The notes: a model not told the origin generated them from the letters alone. Counted from the first letter of the stretch, positions 1 through 7,660 are shown. The stretch: DNA of 35,065 nt from an uncultured Oscillospiraceae bacterium (GCA_900542145.1 UQMF01000022.1:1-35065); one strand, 5' to 3'. Program-made: numbers and translations.

Positions 1-595
1 CAGCAGTGATTTTCACCTGCTTCTCGCCGGAAACCAGCGCGCGGAACCAGTCCATGTTCAGCCCGAACTTCCCGAGCCAGTGGTCGCAGTCCGCGTGGTT
101 GCTCGCGTAGCCGCGCAGGTGCGCTTCGTGGTGGCTGATGATGTTCTCGGGACGTATCGTGGGGTAATTCCGCAGGAGCCGCTGGCACAATTCCGCCGCC
201 AGCCCGAACGCCCTGTCGAAGTACTCACGGTCCGCAAGCCCGTCCTCCGCAATCTCTATCTGGATATACGCCGGGGAGTAGTTGTAGCTGCCCTTGGAGC
301 CAGCGCCGCAGCCCCAGCAGCAGATATTCCACGGCAGCAGCTTTGCCGCGCGGACTTCCCCGGACTTATCCAGTCCGATGACCGCATGCGGACACACGTC
401 GGAATCACCGCGGTCGAAGTAATTCTTGTAGGGATTCTCGCCGCATACCTCCGGTGCATTGACGTAGCGCCGCAGGTTCGGATTATTCGCGCCGGTGCTG
501 TGTATGATTATTCCCTCCGGACTGCCGGACGGCATGGGGCGCGCCGCACGGAACGCGCCGTTATTCCGCGCATACGCCTTGAATGTCAGAGCCAT
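1..595 (-). CDS. N-acetylmuramoyl-L-alanine amidase (phage-type endolysin), 3' part cut by window edge
   Basis: Read on the minus strand from an ATG at 593-595, this frame stays open for 198 codons and runs off the window, so the C-terminus is missing. It begins MALTFKAYARNN. It shows the Amidase_2/PGRP fold signature: an early zinc-ligand histidine in IIIHSTG, and a late NHADCDHW block giving the second histidine and the cysteine. Family members cleave the bond between N-acetylmuramate and L-alanine in peptidoglycan. A strong AGGAGGGA ribosome site lies seven bases upstream, inside the end of the holin gene, so amidase and holin are translated from one message. No signal peptide is visible, as expected for a lysin released by a holin. 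A cell-wall-binding domain, if present, lies outside the window. Confidence 0.85.
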   Translation of the reverse strand, partial: MALTFKAYARNNGAFRAARPMPSGSPEGIIIHSTGANNPNLRRYVNAPEVCGENPYKNYFDRGDSDVCPHAVIGLDKSGEVRAAKLLPWNICCWGCGAGSKGSYNYSPAYIQIEIAEDGLADREYFDRAFGLAAELCQRLLRNYPTIRPENIISHHEAHLRGYASNHADCDHWLGKFGLNMDWFRALVSGEKQVKITA

Positions 596-596
596 G

Positions 597-797
597 TCAT
601 CCCTCCTTGTGGGAGCCGTCCGCAAGTCCCTCGCCGATGATGTATCCCACCACCGCAGCTCCGCTGAGTATACAGCCGGACACGGTATCCGCAGTTTCCG
701 CGCTTCCGCCGAAAGCCACGATAAGTCCGGCGGTGAATCCTGCTATAGCCACCCACAGCTTGCGGCTCGTAAGCTTTCTCTTCCAGTCAATTTTCAT
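597..797 (-). CDS. Small phage holin
   Basis: The 66-residue product has a basic N-terminus (MKIDWKRKLTSRKLW), a hydrophobic helix at about residues 14-28, a second at about 41-55, and a charged C-terminus ending SHKEG. This size, two-helix topology and the start 'KIDWKRKLTSRKLW' are typical of the phi-LC3/LL-H-like holins of Firmicutes phages. Holins form membrane lesions that let the lysin reach the wall. The start overlaps the end of the upstream coiled-coil gene by 11 bases, and the amidase follows after one base, so the three form one operon. The assignment rests on topology and context. Confidence 0.75.
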   Translation of the reverse strand: MKIDWKRKLTSRKLWVAIAGFTAGLIVAFGGSAETADTVSGCILSGAAVVGYIIGEGLADGSHKEG

Positions 798-1020
798 GAT
801 GTTTCTCCTCCTGTTCCAGGTCCTCTATTCTATGATTTATGACCTTGATCTGTTCCTCTATCACCGGCATTCTGCGCGCGAAATTATTGTGCTCCGCCAC
901 CCGGGATTCCAGCTGCTGGAGCCGGTACGCGGTCATTTTGGAGCTGACCAGGATTCCCCCCAGGGAACCTCCCAGCGTGCCGATGAGAGAAATAAGCGCA
1001 ACCAGTATTTCGCTGTCCAT
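787..1020 (-). CDS. Small TM/coiled-coil protein of a lysis cassette (XhlA-like)
   Basis: 77 residues. The frame is open further upstream, but the ATG at 1018-1020 is preceded by a clear GGAGGTGAAGAA ribosome site, and the extension would translate the interspersed repeat and the terminator. Residues 3-27 form one glycine-rich membrane helix. Residues 30-70 are a heptad-like amphipathic helix rich in Gln, Glu, Arg and Leu. One membrane helix plus a coiled coil directly upstream of a holin and amidase is the pattern of the XhlA/hemolysin-type proteins of Bacillus phage PBSX and relatives. The sequence itself is not diagnostic, so the family name is inferred from context. Confidence 0.6.
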   Translation of the reverse strand: MDSEILVALISLIGTLGGSLGGILVSSKMTAYRLQQLESRVAEHNNFARRMPVIEEQIKVINHRIEDLEQEEKHHEN

Positions 1021-1125
1021 TTCTTCACCTCCCCGGAGCGCCCTCTGCGCTTCCCTTCTTATTTTAGGGAGGTGGATACTGCAAATGCGTGCAAATAATA
1101 CGGCGGAGGATTCCGCTAACCGGAT

Positions 1126-1156
1126 ATAAAAAAGGGCGACCCGTCGGTCGCCCTTG
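1126..1156 (-). terminator. Rho-independent terminator for the leftward sigma/anti-sigma transcript
   Basis: A perfect 9-bp stem (1133-1141 with 1146-1154, four-base loop) is followed on the minus strand by a run of T. It would stop transcription arriving from the 1402-3651 gene. It lies beyond the interspersed repeat at 1201-1404, so the repeat separates the gene from its terminator. Confidence 0.8.
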
Positions 1157-1200
1157 CGTGTGGATTTAATTGTGGATTCGCCGGGAAAGTAGCATTGCGC

Positions 1201-1404
1201 GCCACGCCATTGTTCGTTTGTGCTGGGAAGATTCATAATTCATAATTCGGAATTCGTAATTCGGAATGCGGAATCATGGTGTCCGGCTCCGCCGGACGGA
1301 TTTCAATGATATGCGGATTTATGGGAGCCGCGCTATTGCTCGGGTGAAAACGCTTCCATTTTAGGGTTCGCTTCCCCGTATTGCCAGCCGCGGCTTCGCG
1401 GCTA
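1201..1404 (-). repeat. Interspersed repeat, copy A
   Basis: Member of a family also seen at 6610, 19868, 25483, 33647 and 33803. Read on the minus strand its order is: GC-rich hairpin; block with ACGGGGAAGCGAACC; CACCCGA(A/G)CAATAGCG; the palindromic TCCGGCGGAGCCGGA; then a tract of degenerate GGAATTC-like units; then a tail also present at 25483-25510. The TAG stop of the 1402-3651 gene lies within its outer edge. Confidence 0.85.
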
Positions 1405-3651
1405 CCCGACGATGCAGTCCAGTTTCCAGGAGCCGTTCTCCTTTACGAATGTAACTGCCGTGGACCTGTAGGCGATCCTGCCGCCGAAGGTGCCGCACTC
1501 AACATACATCATTCCGGAAGCGGAATCCGCGGTGCGCTCGCTGATAACGAGCTGGACGCTCGCCGCGTCAATGCCGGAGAGTCCGCCGGTGGAGTAGCTC
1601 AGCGCCCCGTACGGCGAAACGCCGCACCTGGTCATGAGCTTCTGGGAGGCGTTCGCGGAATAGAACGCGCCAATGCAGTCTATCAGGGACTTGTTGTCCG
1701 TAATGCCGCTGTCCACGCACTCTCCGAGCGCCAGCGCGTTGTTCACGCCGATTGCGCCCCGGAGCGCGGAGTTCAGCTCCGCAGGAGCATTCGCAGTGAT
1801 ATCGCTGAAGGTCAGCAGTCCGCCGATGTTCGCGGCGCTGTAGGTGCTGCCGGTCACCCGGACCATGCCGCCGGAAACATACGCGCACCACTTATCCGAG
1901 CCGCTGCGGCGGTACTCTATCTGCGCCAGGGACTGTATCGCGCCGTCCGCGGAAGCCCTGCCGCCGGAGATAACATAGCAGCCGTCCCCGTCAAGGAAGC
2001 TGTGGCGGCTCGCGCCGAAGCTTACGCTGCTGCCGGTCACGGGGATAAGGTTCCCGGACTCGGGGTCGAATATCTCGGTAAAGCCGATAACGGAACTGTC
2101 GTCCGGGGTGAACACCGCGTGGGTGAACGCGAGATTCCTCGTCAGCTTCGGAGCGGACGAGAAGCTGTGTACCAGCCTGCCGCTGCCGGAGGCCGCATCC
2201 GCGCAGTATATCTGCGTCTTTCCGGAGGAGGTTTCGGTGTAGTAGATAGTTTCGCCGTAGGAAGCCGCCAGCGCCAGCTTATCCTCGGATTCCACCGGCG
2301 TGCCGATGTAATCCAGCGTGTTATCTGTATCCAGCCGCGCTGCGGAGATGTAGTAGACTCCGTCCTCCTTGTAGCAGAGGGAAAGCAGCCTGCTGCTCTC
2401 GTTGTAGCCGAATCCGGTGAGCGCGCCGCTCATTATGATGTCCTCGGTGGAGAGGTCGGTAATGCTCTCGCTGTCCGCGCTGATAAGCAGCGTACGGCTC
2501 CTGCTGCCGAAATCGCCGATTCCGGTCATCATCAGATGGCGCCGGTCCTCGGATACCCAGGCGATCTTCGCGTCCTCAAGCGGCTCGGAGCAGATGAGCG
2601 TTTCGCTCTGCCCCTCGTAGCGGTAGAGGGAAATTCCCTGGCTGTCCTTCACCAGGAACACATCGCTGCTGATGAAGAACGCGCTGTCCGCGCTGATATA
2701 ACTGTTGTAGCTCTCGGTCGGAATATCCGCCGGGAGAGTCACCCCTGCCGGCACGGAAGGAACATGCTCCTCAGGCTCGGCGGAGTTCTCCGGAGAGGAA
2801 GCCGTGCTGTCCGGAGTGGTAGGAACCGTCGTGGATTCCTCGGGGATCGTGGTCTGCTCCTCGGTGGGAAGTCCCTCGTCCTCCTCGGTGGGCTCGGAGG
2901 TCGGCTCCGGCTCGGCGGTGCCGTCCATCTCGGCGGAATCCTCCGTAGGCTCCACGGTGCCGTCCTCGGAACTGCCGGAAACATCGGTCACGGGCACGGG
3001 ATTGACCGCGCCAGGCTCCGTAACTTCCGTGGGAGGAAGCGTCACTTCGCCGGTGGATATCTCCGCGATGTCCACGGGCGCCGCGTTCTCAAAGTCGGAA
3101 GCCTCCATCACCTCGATGAGGAACACCTCCGGGTTATCCTGTAATTCCGCCGCAAAGCTGCCGGAACAGTAGACCGCTGCGCCGGTAATGCGCTGGTCGC
3201 CCCCTCCGGTGAATATGCCGCCGATGGAATCTGCGTCGGAAACGCGGCTGCCGTCGGAGAGATAGAGCTGCTTCACGGGAATATTGCCGCCTGCGGTGAG
3301 GACGCTCTGCGCCTGCGCCGGGGTAAGCGGCTGTGCGAATGTCACGAGGAAATCCTTGGATTCGCTGCTCTCACGCTCCTGCTCCAGCTGCTGGAGGGCG
3401 TGGCTGAGCCTGTCGCTGGCAGAAAGCGTGGTAAGCCCGGTGTCGGTAAGGCTCACGCCGTCGTTCCTGCCGAGGTTTGTCATGGCGATGGTGCCGACAG
3501 TCACCACCATTGCGGCGGCGGCAGCGGACATGCCGACATACAACGGAGTGAGCTTCTGCCGCTTCTTACCGCGCTTTGCGTTCTCGCGGACCTTATCGGC
3601 GTCGAACGTGTATTCGCTCATAAGCTGTTTGTAGAACTCGTTCCTGTTCAT
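1402..3651 (-). CDS. Membrane-anchored anti-sigma/sensor-like protein with acidic linker and propeller-like ectodomain
   Basis: 749 residues from the ATG at 3649-3651, which is preceded by AAGGAGG; the open frame upstream lacks a comparable site. A short basic cytoplasmic segment (1-35, starting MNRNEFYKQLMSEYTFDADK) precedes one membrane helix at about 36-58. Outside follow a globular domain (about 65-195), a long Pro/Thr/Glu/Ser linker (about 200-305), then a region with repeated beta-strand units (about 310-600) resembling a TolB-like propeller. The end, VKENGSWKLDCIVG, is a common closing strand of secreted domains. It is encoded directly downstream of an ECF-type sigma factor. A short cytoplasmic domain plus a large ectodomain is the layout of transmembrane anti-sigma factors, so that role is inferred; no classical zinc anti-sigma motif is visible. 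The stop codon falls inside an interspersed repeat. Confidence 0.65.
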   Translation of the reverse strand: MNRNEFYKQLMSEYTFDADKVRENAKRGKKRQKLTPLYVGMSAAAAAMVVTVGTIAMTNLGRNDGVSLTDTGLTTLSASDRLSHALQQLEQERESSESKDFLVTFAQPLTPAQAQSVLTAGGNIPVKQLYLSDGSRVSDADSIGGIFTGGGDQRITGAAVYCSGSFAAELQDNPEVFLIEVMEASDFENAAPVDIAEISTGEVTLPPTEVTEPGAVNPVPVTDVSGSSEDGTVEPTEDSAEMDGTAEPEPTSEPTEEDEGLPTEEQTTIPEESTTVPTTPDSTASSPENSAEPEEHVPSVPAGVTLPADIPTESYNSYISADSAFFISSDVFLVKDSQGISLYRYEGQSETLICSEPLEDAKIAWVSEDRRHLMMTGIGDFGSRSRTLLISADSESITDLSTEDIIMSGALTGFGYNESSRLLSLCYKEDGVYYISAARLDTDNTLDYIGTPVESEDKLALAASYGETIYYTETSSGKTQIYCADAASGSGRLVHSFSSAPKLTRNLAFTHAVFTPDDSSVIGFTEIFDPESGNLIPVTGSSVSFGASRHSFLDGDGCYVISGGRASADGAIQSLAQIEYRRSGSDKWCAYVSGGMVRVTGSTYSAANIGGLLTFSDITANAPAELNSALRGAIGVNNALALGECVDSGITDNKSLIDCIGAFYSANASQKLMTRCGVSPYGALSYSTGGLSGIDAASVQLVISERTADSASGMMYVECGTFGGRIAYRSTAVTFVKENGSWKLDCIVG

Positions 3652-3865
3652 AAATGCGACAGACCTCCTTTCGTTGTATTTACTTTGGTCACCTCTAAAA
3701 ACCTTGTTTGAGTGAAAATGTGTATAGCACACCGCCTGCTTCTTCAAACCTCCTCGTAAGGCATACAGCCTTACTTCGTCGGCTTTCATCGCATTCGGCG
3801 CACTCTACCCATTTTCCCTTTTCAAACCGGTTTTTAGATGTTCCCTTATATAATATGCATACGGG
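3652..3865 (-). other. Intergenic leader between sigma factor and its partner
   Basis: 214 bases with no convincing gene. On the minus strand it contains a 7-bp perfect hairpin (GTAAGGC/GCCTTAC at about 3757-3775) and a GGAAC element near 3840, reminiscent of an ECF -35 box but without a clear -10 partner. The frame of the downstream gene is open here but has no better ribosome site than AAGGAGG at about 3664-3670. Confidence 0.35.
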
Positions 3866-4411
3866 TCAGATACCGTATTTCTTTTTCTGCTTTTCGATGG
3901 TGCGGTAGAGCTTTGTCTTGACGGTGGAAAGCTTGATATCCAGCCGGTTCGCGACCTCCTCAAGCTTCATGTCACAGACGAAGTGCAGGTAGAAGATCCT
4001 GCCGGTCATCTCGTCGCCGGACATGATGTCGTCGAATATCTGCTTTGCGAGTATCTTGTCAGCCATGATATCCTCGAGCAGCTTCTGGTCCCGGGACATC
4101 TCCGCCTCTATCGCCGCGGACTGCTCCTCGTCGATGTCGGAAAGGATAACGTCGCGGTCCTTGCGGCGCTTGAACCCTGCGAACATGCTGCGGCACTCGA
4201 ACTTTGCAATGTTGATGAGGAATGCCTCGGTGGACTCTATATCGGCGTAGCCCTTTTCGGAGATACGCTTATAGAACCGGGTGTAGACATTCTGCACAAT
4301 ATCCTCGGTGTCCTGAAAGCGTGCTGCGTGGCTCACAACGAAACGGGAAACCGGGCCGATAGTTTCGGCGTAAACGGCGTCAAAATAGCTGTCTAAGTCG
4401 GGATTACCCAC
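3866..4411 (-). CDS. ECF-type RNA polymerase sigma factor
   Basis: 181 residues from a GTG at 4409-4411 behind an AGGTGA ribosome site. Residues about 10-75 match sigma region 2 (FQDTEDIVQNVYTRFYKRI, the core-binding and -10 recognition helix). Residues about 115-175 match region 4 (MTGRIFYLHFVCDMKLEEVA followed by an HTH with LSTVKTKLYR). Such factors direct RNA polymerase to a small regulon when a membrane partner releases them. The putative partner is the next gene, 214 bases downstream. Transcription is from a consensus sigma-A promoter at 4587-4615, so basal supply is not strictly autoregulated. Confidence 0.9.
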   Translation of the reverse strand: MGNPDLDSYFDAVYAETIGPVSRFVVSHAARFQDTEDIVQNVYTRFYKRISEKGYADIESTEAFLINIAKFECRSMFAGFKRRKDRDVILSDIDEEQSAAIEAEMSRDQKLLEDIMADKILAKQIFDDIMSGDEMTGRIFYLHFVCDMKLEEVANRLDIKLSTVKTKLYRTIEKQKKKYGI

Positions 4412-4586
4412 GCAGAACTCACCTCACTCCACCGCCTGCAATACTGAAGTCACGCCACATATGAAAAAAGTTTCAGCATTTCAGCAAAATTTTATGCATG
4501 ATTTTTGCCGATTTACACAATCGGAGCAACAAATTACCCGAAAAGCCATATTGTGGCAGCTTCTCTGAATAAAACCATACTTTTTT

Positions 4587-4615
4587 ATTATACACCAACA
4601 TGCCGGTTTTGTCAA
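4587..4615 (-). promoter_or_regulatory. Sigma-A promoter of the sigma-factor gene
   Basis: On the minus strand: TTGACA at 4610-4615, a 17-base spacer, and TATAAT at 4587-4592. Perfect consensus, about 180 bases ahead of the GTG start at 4411. Confidence 0.85.
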
Positions 4616-4638
4616 TCATGGGAGAATCCGTGGACGGG

Positions 4639-4667
4639 TTGCGCAATCGGGAAGAATGTGGTATACT
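4639..4667 (+). promoter_or_regulatory. Promoter of the GH3/HAD operon
   Basis: TTGCGC at 4639-4644, 17-base spacer, TATACT at 4662-4667. It is divergent from the sigma-factor promoter. The transcript would begin with the GGAATTC-type repeat at 4674-4807. Confidence 0.65.
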
Positions 4668-4673
4668 TAGGTT

Positions 4674-4807
4674 AATGCGGAATTCGGAATTCATAATTCG
4701 GAATTTCGGTGTCCGCTTCGCGGACGATTATAATAATGCATACAATCGGAATTCCGCCGCGGCAGCGGCACAATAATTCCGCATTCCGAATTACGAATTC
4801 CGAATTG
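4674..4807 (+). repeat. GGAATTC-unit repeat tract in the leader of the GH3 gene
   Basis: Two arrays of degenerate AATTCGGAATTC-like units flank a GC-rich core containing the hairpin GTCCGCTTCGCGGAC. The arrays are inverted relative to each other. The same organisation is seen at 27552-27678. It occupies nearly all of the leader between promoter and ribosome site. Confidence 0.75.
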
Positions 4808-4822
4808 ACCTTGGAGGCAGCC

Positions 4823-6079
4823 TTGAAACTCAGACATATTCTCTCCCCCCTGCTCGCGCTCACCCTTGCCGGGTGCATGAGCACGCAGCGCGAGATCCCG
4901 GAGCCGGACTTCCCGTCCGTGGAATCCACCGCCGGCACTTCTGCGGAGCCGGCGCAGCCCACCGGGGAATCCCCCGGGACGGCGGAATCCACCCCCGGCG
5001 CAGAATCCACCCCCGGAGCGGAATCCGGGGAATCCGCACCTACCACAGAACCCACCCCGACCACGGAGCCGCAGGACGCCGCCCACCGCATACTTGCCGG
5101 AATGTCCCCGGAGGAGAAAGCCGGGCAGCTTGTGCTGGCGCGCTATCCCGGGGCTTCCATCGCGGCGGAGGTGCTGGAGGAATTCCACCCGGGCGGCTTC
5201 ACGCTGTTCGCGGCGGATTTCCAGGACGGCACCCCGGAGGGCATAGCCGCGGAGCTGGCGCAGCTACAGCAGGATTCTGGAATTCCGCTGCTGTTCGCCG
5301 TGGACGAGGAGGGCGGCACCGTGGTGCGCGTGTCGAAATACTCCCAGTACCGGGCGGAAAAGTTCCCGGCGCAGTCGGAGGTGCTGGCTTCCGGCGGCAC
5401 GGACGGGGTGTATTCCGACGCGGCGGAGAAATCCGCGCTGCTGAAGTCCCTGGGGCTGAACATGAATCTCGCCCCTGTGTGCGACCTGCCGCGATCCGCG
5501 GAGGACTACATCTACGACCGGGCGTTCGGCACGGACGCGGATTCCGTTTCCGCTGCGGTGGCGAGCGCCGTGCGCAGCTACGCTGATAACGGCACGATAT
5601 GCGCCCTTAAGCATTTCCCGGGCTACGGGAACAATCTCGACACCCACACGGGGATATCCATCGACAGCCGCCCCCTGACGGAGCTGGAATCCCTCGACCT
5701 GCTGCCCTTCCGCGCCGGGATAGAAGCCGGGGCGCCGGTGGTGATGGTGTCGCACAACATCGTGGAATGCGTCAACGCGGAGCTTCCCGGCTCGCTGTCG
5801 CCGGAGATGTACTCCCTGGTGCGCAGCCTGGGCTTCGACGGGGTGATAATGACGGACGACCTGTCAATGCAGGCTGTCGGAGAATACTGCGGCGAGAACC
5901 GGGCGGCGGTGCAGGCTTTCCTTGCCGGGGCTGACCTGCTGTGCAGCTCGGACTACGAGAGCGCGATAACTGCGCTGAACGCGGCGGTGGAATCCGGCGA
6001 GATAACGCAGGAGCGGCTGGACGAGTCCGTGCTGCGGATAATCAACATGAAACTGGAATACGGAATAATAGAGGAATGA
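4823..6079 (+). CDS. GH3 beta-N-acetylhexosaminidase-like lipoprotein (NagZ type)
   Basis: 418 residues from a TTG at 4823, placed by GGAGG six bases upstream and by the lipoprotein signal that starts there (KLRHILSPLLALTLAGC, lipobox Leu-Ala-Gly-Cys with Cys18). The upstream open frame would translate the repeat. After a Pro/Glu/Thr-rich linker (about 22-80) comes a GH3 (beta/alpha)8 domain. It contains KHFPGYGNNLDTH, the NagZ loop whose Asp-x-His acts as acid/base, and MTDDLSMQAV, carrying the nucleophile Asp. The family removes terminal N-acetylglucosamine from muropeptides or chitin-like oligomers; being surface-anchored, this copy likely acts outside the membrane. The HAD gene follows after two bases. 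Confidence 0.85.
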   Translation: MKLRHILSPLLALTLAGCMSTQREIPEPDFPSVESTAGTSAEPAQPTGESPGTAESTPGAESTPGAESGESAPTTEPTPTTEPQDAAHRILAGMSPEEKAGQLVLARYPGASIAAEVLEEFHPGGFTLFAADFQDGTPEGIAAELAQLQQDSGIPLLFAVDEEGGTVVRVSKYSQYRAEKFPAQSEVLASGGTDGVYSDAAEKSALLKSLGLNMNLAPVCDLPRSAEDYIYDRAFGTDADSVSAAVASAVRSYADNGTICALKHFPGYGNNLDTHTGISIDSRPLTELESLDLLPFRAGIEAGAPVVMVSHNIVECVNAELPGSLSPEMYSLVRSLGFDGVIMTDDLSMQAVGEYCGENRAAVQAFLAGADLLCSSDYESAITALNAAVESGEITQERLDESVLRIINMKLEYGIIEE

Positions 6080-6081
6080 GC

Positions 6082-6642
6082 ATGAGCAAATACTACATAT
6101 TCGACCTGGACGGCACCATCGCGGACAGCATGGGCTACTGGTACGGGAGCTTCACCCCGGAGGACCTCGGCAGCGAGGAGCGCATGGAGGAGGTCCGCCG
6201 GAGCATGAAAGAGAAATACGCGACCATCATCAGACCGCGGCCGGGCGCGCTGGAGGTCCTGGAAAGGCTCCGGCAGCAGGGCGCGGAGATGTGTATTGCC
6301 AGCGCGACCGACCGGTGGGTATCCCAGCCGTTCACCGAGAAATACGACATCGACCGCTGCTTCCGGTTCTACCTGGACTGCACCACCGCCGGCGCGCACA
6401 AGGACAAGCCGGATATCTACCTCCAGGCGGCGGCGCGGCTGGGCGCCTCCCCGGAGGAATGCGTCGTTGTGGAGGACAGCGCCTACTGCGCGAAAACAGC
6501 CCACAACGCCGGCTTCTTCGTGGTGGGAATCTACGACGTGAACACCGCCCCACGCGGCGACGTCAGCCAATACTCCGACATCTTCATACGCACCATGGAA
6601 TCCTTCCCGCCGGGTTGCCCCGGCAGGCATTCGGGGGAATGA
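6082..6642 (+). CDS. HAD-superfamily hydrolase (beta-phosphoglucomutase-like)
   Basis: 186 residues. The ATG at 6082 has GAGGA six bases upstream; an ATG at 6076 overlaps the previous stop but has no room for a ribosome site. HAD motif I is FDLDGT (Asp8, Asp10), motif II lies in CIASAT, the Lys of motif III is in HKDKPDIY, and motif IV is VVVEDS. An inserted helical cap follows motif I. Such enzymes dephosphorylate or isomerise phosphorylated sugars; the substrate cannot be read from sequence. The last residues, about PPGCPGRHSGE, and the TGA are encoded by the interspersed repeat starting near 6610, so the native C-terminus appears to have been replaced. Confidence 0.8.
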   Translation: MSKYYIFDLDGTIADSMGYWYGSFTPEDLGSEERMEEVRRSMKEKYATIIRPRPGALEVLERLRQQGAEMCIASATDRWVSQPFTEKYDIDRCFRFYLDCTTAGAHKDKPDIYLQAAARLGASPEECVVVEDSAYCAKTAHNAGFFVVGIYDVNTAPRGDVSQYSDIFIRTMESFPPGCPGRHSGE

Positions 6643-6845
6643 GCCACGAAAGAAATACGTTTTCACCCGAGCCGGGTAGCCCCGGCAGGGTCGGGCACGC
6701 CCGAGCCGGGGAACCCCGGCAGGCATTCGGGGAAATGAGCCACAAGAGAAATACGTTTTCACCCGAACAATAGCGCGGCTCCTATAAATCTCATATTATT
6801 GAAATCCGTCCGGCGGAGCCGGACGCCATGATTCCGAATTACGCA
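6610..6845 (+). repeat. Interspersed repeat, copy B, with internal duplication
   Basis: Same family as copy A in plus orientation. The first module (GC hairpin, CAGGCATTCGGGG, GAGCCAC, CGTTTTCACCCGA) occurs twice in tandem. It is followed by CAATAGCGCGGCTCC, the TCCGGCGGAGCCGGA palindrome, and a short GATTCCGAATTACG tail ending at the terminator. It overlaps the end of the HAD gene. Confidence 0.85.
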
Positions 6846-6880
6846 TAAAAAAAGGGCTGTCTTCCGACAGCCCTTTTTAT
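6844..6880. terminator. Bidirectional terminator between convergent genes
   Basis: Stem GGGCTGTC/GACAGCCC with a TTCC loop, flanked by a run of A on the left and a run of T on the right, so it can stop both the GH3/HAD transcript and the leftward 6884-7660 transcript. Confidence 0.9.
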
Positions 6881-6883
6881 GTA

Positions 6884-7660
6884 TCATCTGTTGTTCTGAT
6901 TCTGGTAGCCCTGCTGGGGATTTACCTGCTGGGGAACACCCTGCTGGGGATAGCCCTGCTGAGGAACTCCCTGCTGAGGATAACCCCGCTGAGGAACGCC
7001 CTGCTGAGGAACGCTCTGCTGAGGATAGCCCTGCTGAGGATAGCCCTGCTGAGGAACGCCCTGCTGGGGATAACCCTGCTGGGGGTAGCCCTGCTGGGGG
7101 TAGCCCTGCTGAGGGTAGCCCTGCTGAGGGTAGCCCTGCTGGGGATAACCCTGCTGAGGATAGCCCTGCTGAGGGTAGCCATAGGGATTTGCTGCGCGTG
7201 CGGCGCTCAGACTCTTACCGGTGGCGATAGCCTGCTTGAAGGAAGCCACGGTGAGGGGGCTTTCGCTGGGAGTAGCGGTGCGGAGAAGGTATCCTGCGGA
7301 AAGCATGATAAGCGGCAGAGCCACGAACACTGAAGTAGCGTCGCCGCTGCCCATAAGAGAGCATATGGGGTGCAGCAGGAAGTTCATGATGAACGCGAGC
7401 AGCGCCGGAACAAGGTTGATGTAGGTCGGGATATCGAAGCGGTCAGTCGCGAGCTTGCTGAACACAGCCTGGGAAATTACGCAGGCAACCATGAGGAAAA
7501 TGCAGATACGGGTGAATACCGCCGCGCCGGGAACTGCGGTGATGTTCATGGAAGCCATGGAAGCGCTGGTGATGAGGTCGGCAAGGATAGTCAGCAGTGC
7601 GCTCACTGCCACGCCTACGCGCGACCAGAACGCGATTACGGAAGCGAGTTGTTTGTTCAT
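6884..7660 (-). CDS. Four-helix membrane protein with GYPQQ-repeat tail
   Basis: 258 residues; the ATG at 7658-7660 follows AAGGAGA. Four hydrophobic segments lie at about 8-33, 45-66, 76-97 and 108-127. From about residue 160 the protein is almost only five-residue repeats of the form G-(Y/V)-P-Q-Q, about 18 units, ending NQNNR. At DNA level this is a 15-bp tandem repeat with scattered substitutions. The N-terminus is related to those of the next two genes upstream, so the three are paralogues. The tail is predicted to be disordered and cytoplasmic; a role in self-association is conjecture. No known family is recognised. It has its own promoter at 7717-7745. Confidence 0.7.
   Translation of the reverse strand: MNKQLASVIAFWSRVGVAVSALLTILADLITSASMASMNITAVPGAAVFTRICIFLMVACVISQAVFSKLATDRFDIPTYINLVPALLAFIMNFLLHPICSLMGSGDATSVFVALPLIMLSAGYLLRTATPSESPLTVASFKQAIATGKSLSAARAANPYGYPQQGYPQQGYPQQGYPQQGYPQQGYPQQGYPQQGYPQQGVPQQGYPQQGYPQQSVPQQGVPQRGYPQQGVPQQGYPQQGVPQQVNPQQGYQNQNNR
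6895..7185 (-). repeat. 15-bp coding minisatellite (GYPQQ codons)
   Basis: About 18 copies of a 15-base unit seen on the plus strand as CCCTGCTGNGGNTAN. Units differ mostly at wobble positions and at the Tyr/Val codon, indicating expansion followed by selection on the peptide. Copy number is likely to vary between strains. Confidence 0.85.

Noticed and set aside
1381..3144. 587-codon plus-strand open frame opposite the anti-sigma-like gene
   Set aside because: Arg/Ala/Gly-rich shadow of GC-rich codons. The minus-strand gene has a ribosome site, membrane helix and linker.
4672..5188. Minus-strand frames in the GH3 leader giving peptides such as NSEFRI
   Set aside because: These peptides are translations of the GGAATTC repeat, which reads similarly in several frames at every copy; there is no ribosome site.
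6895..7185. CRISPR-like array of 15-bp repeats
   Set aside because: There are no spacers. The repeats are contiguous and encode GYPQQ units in frame.
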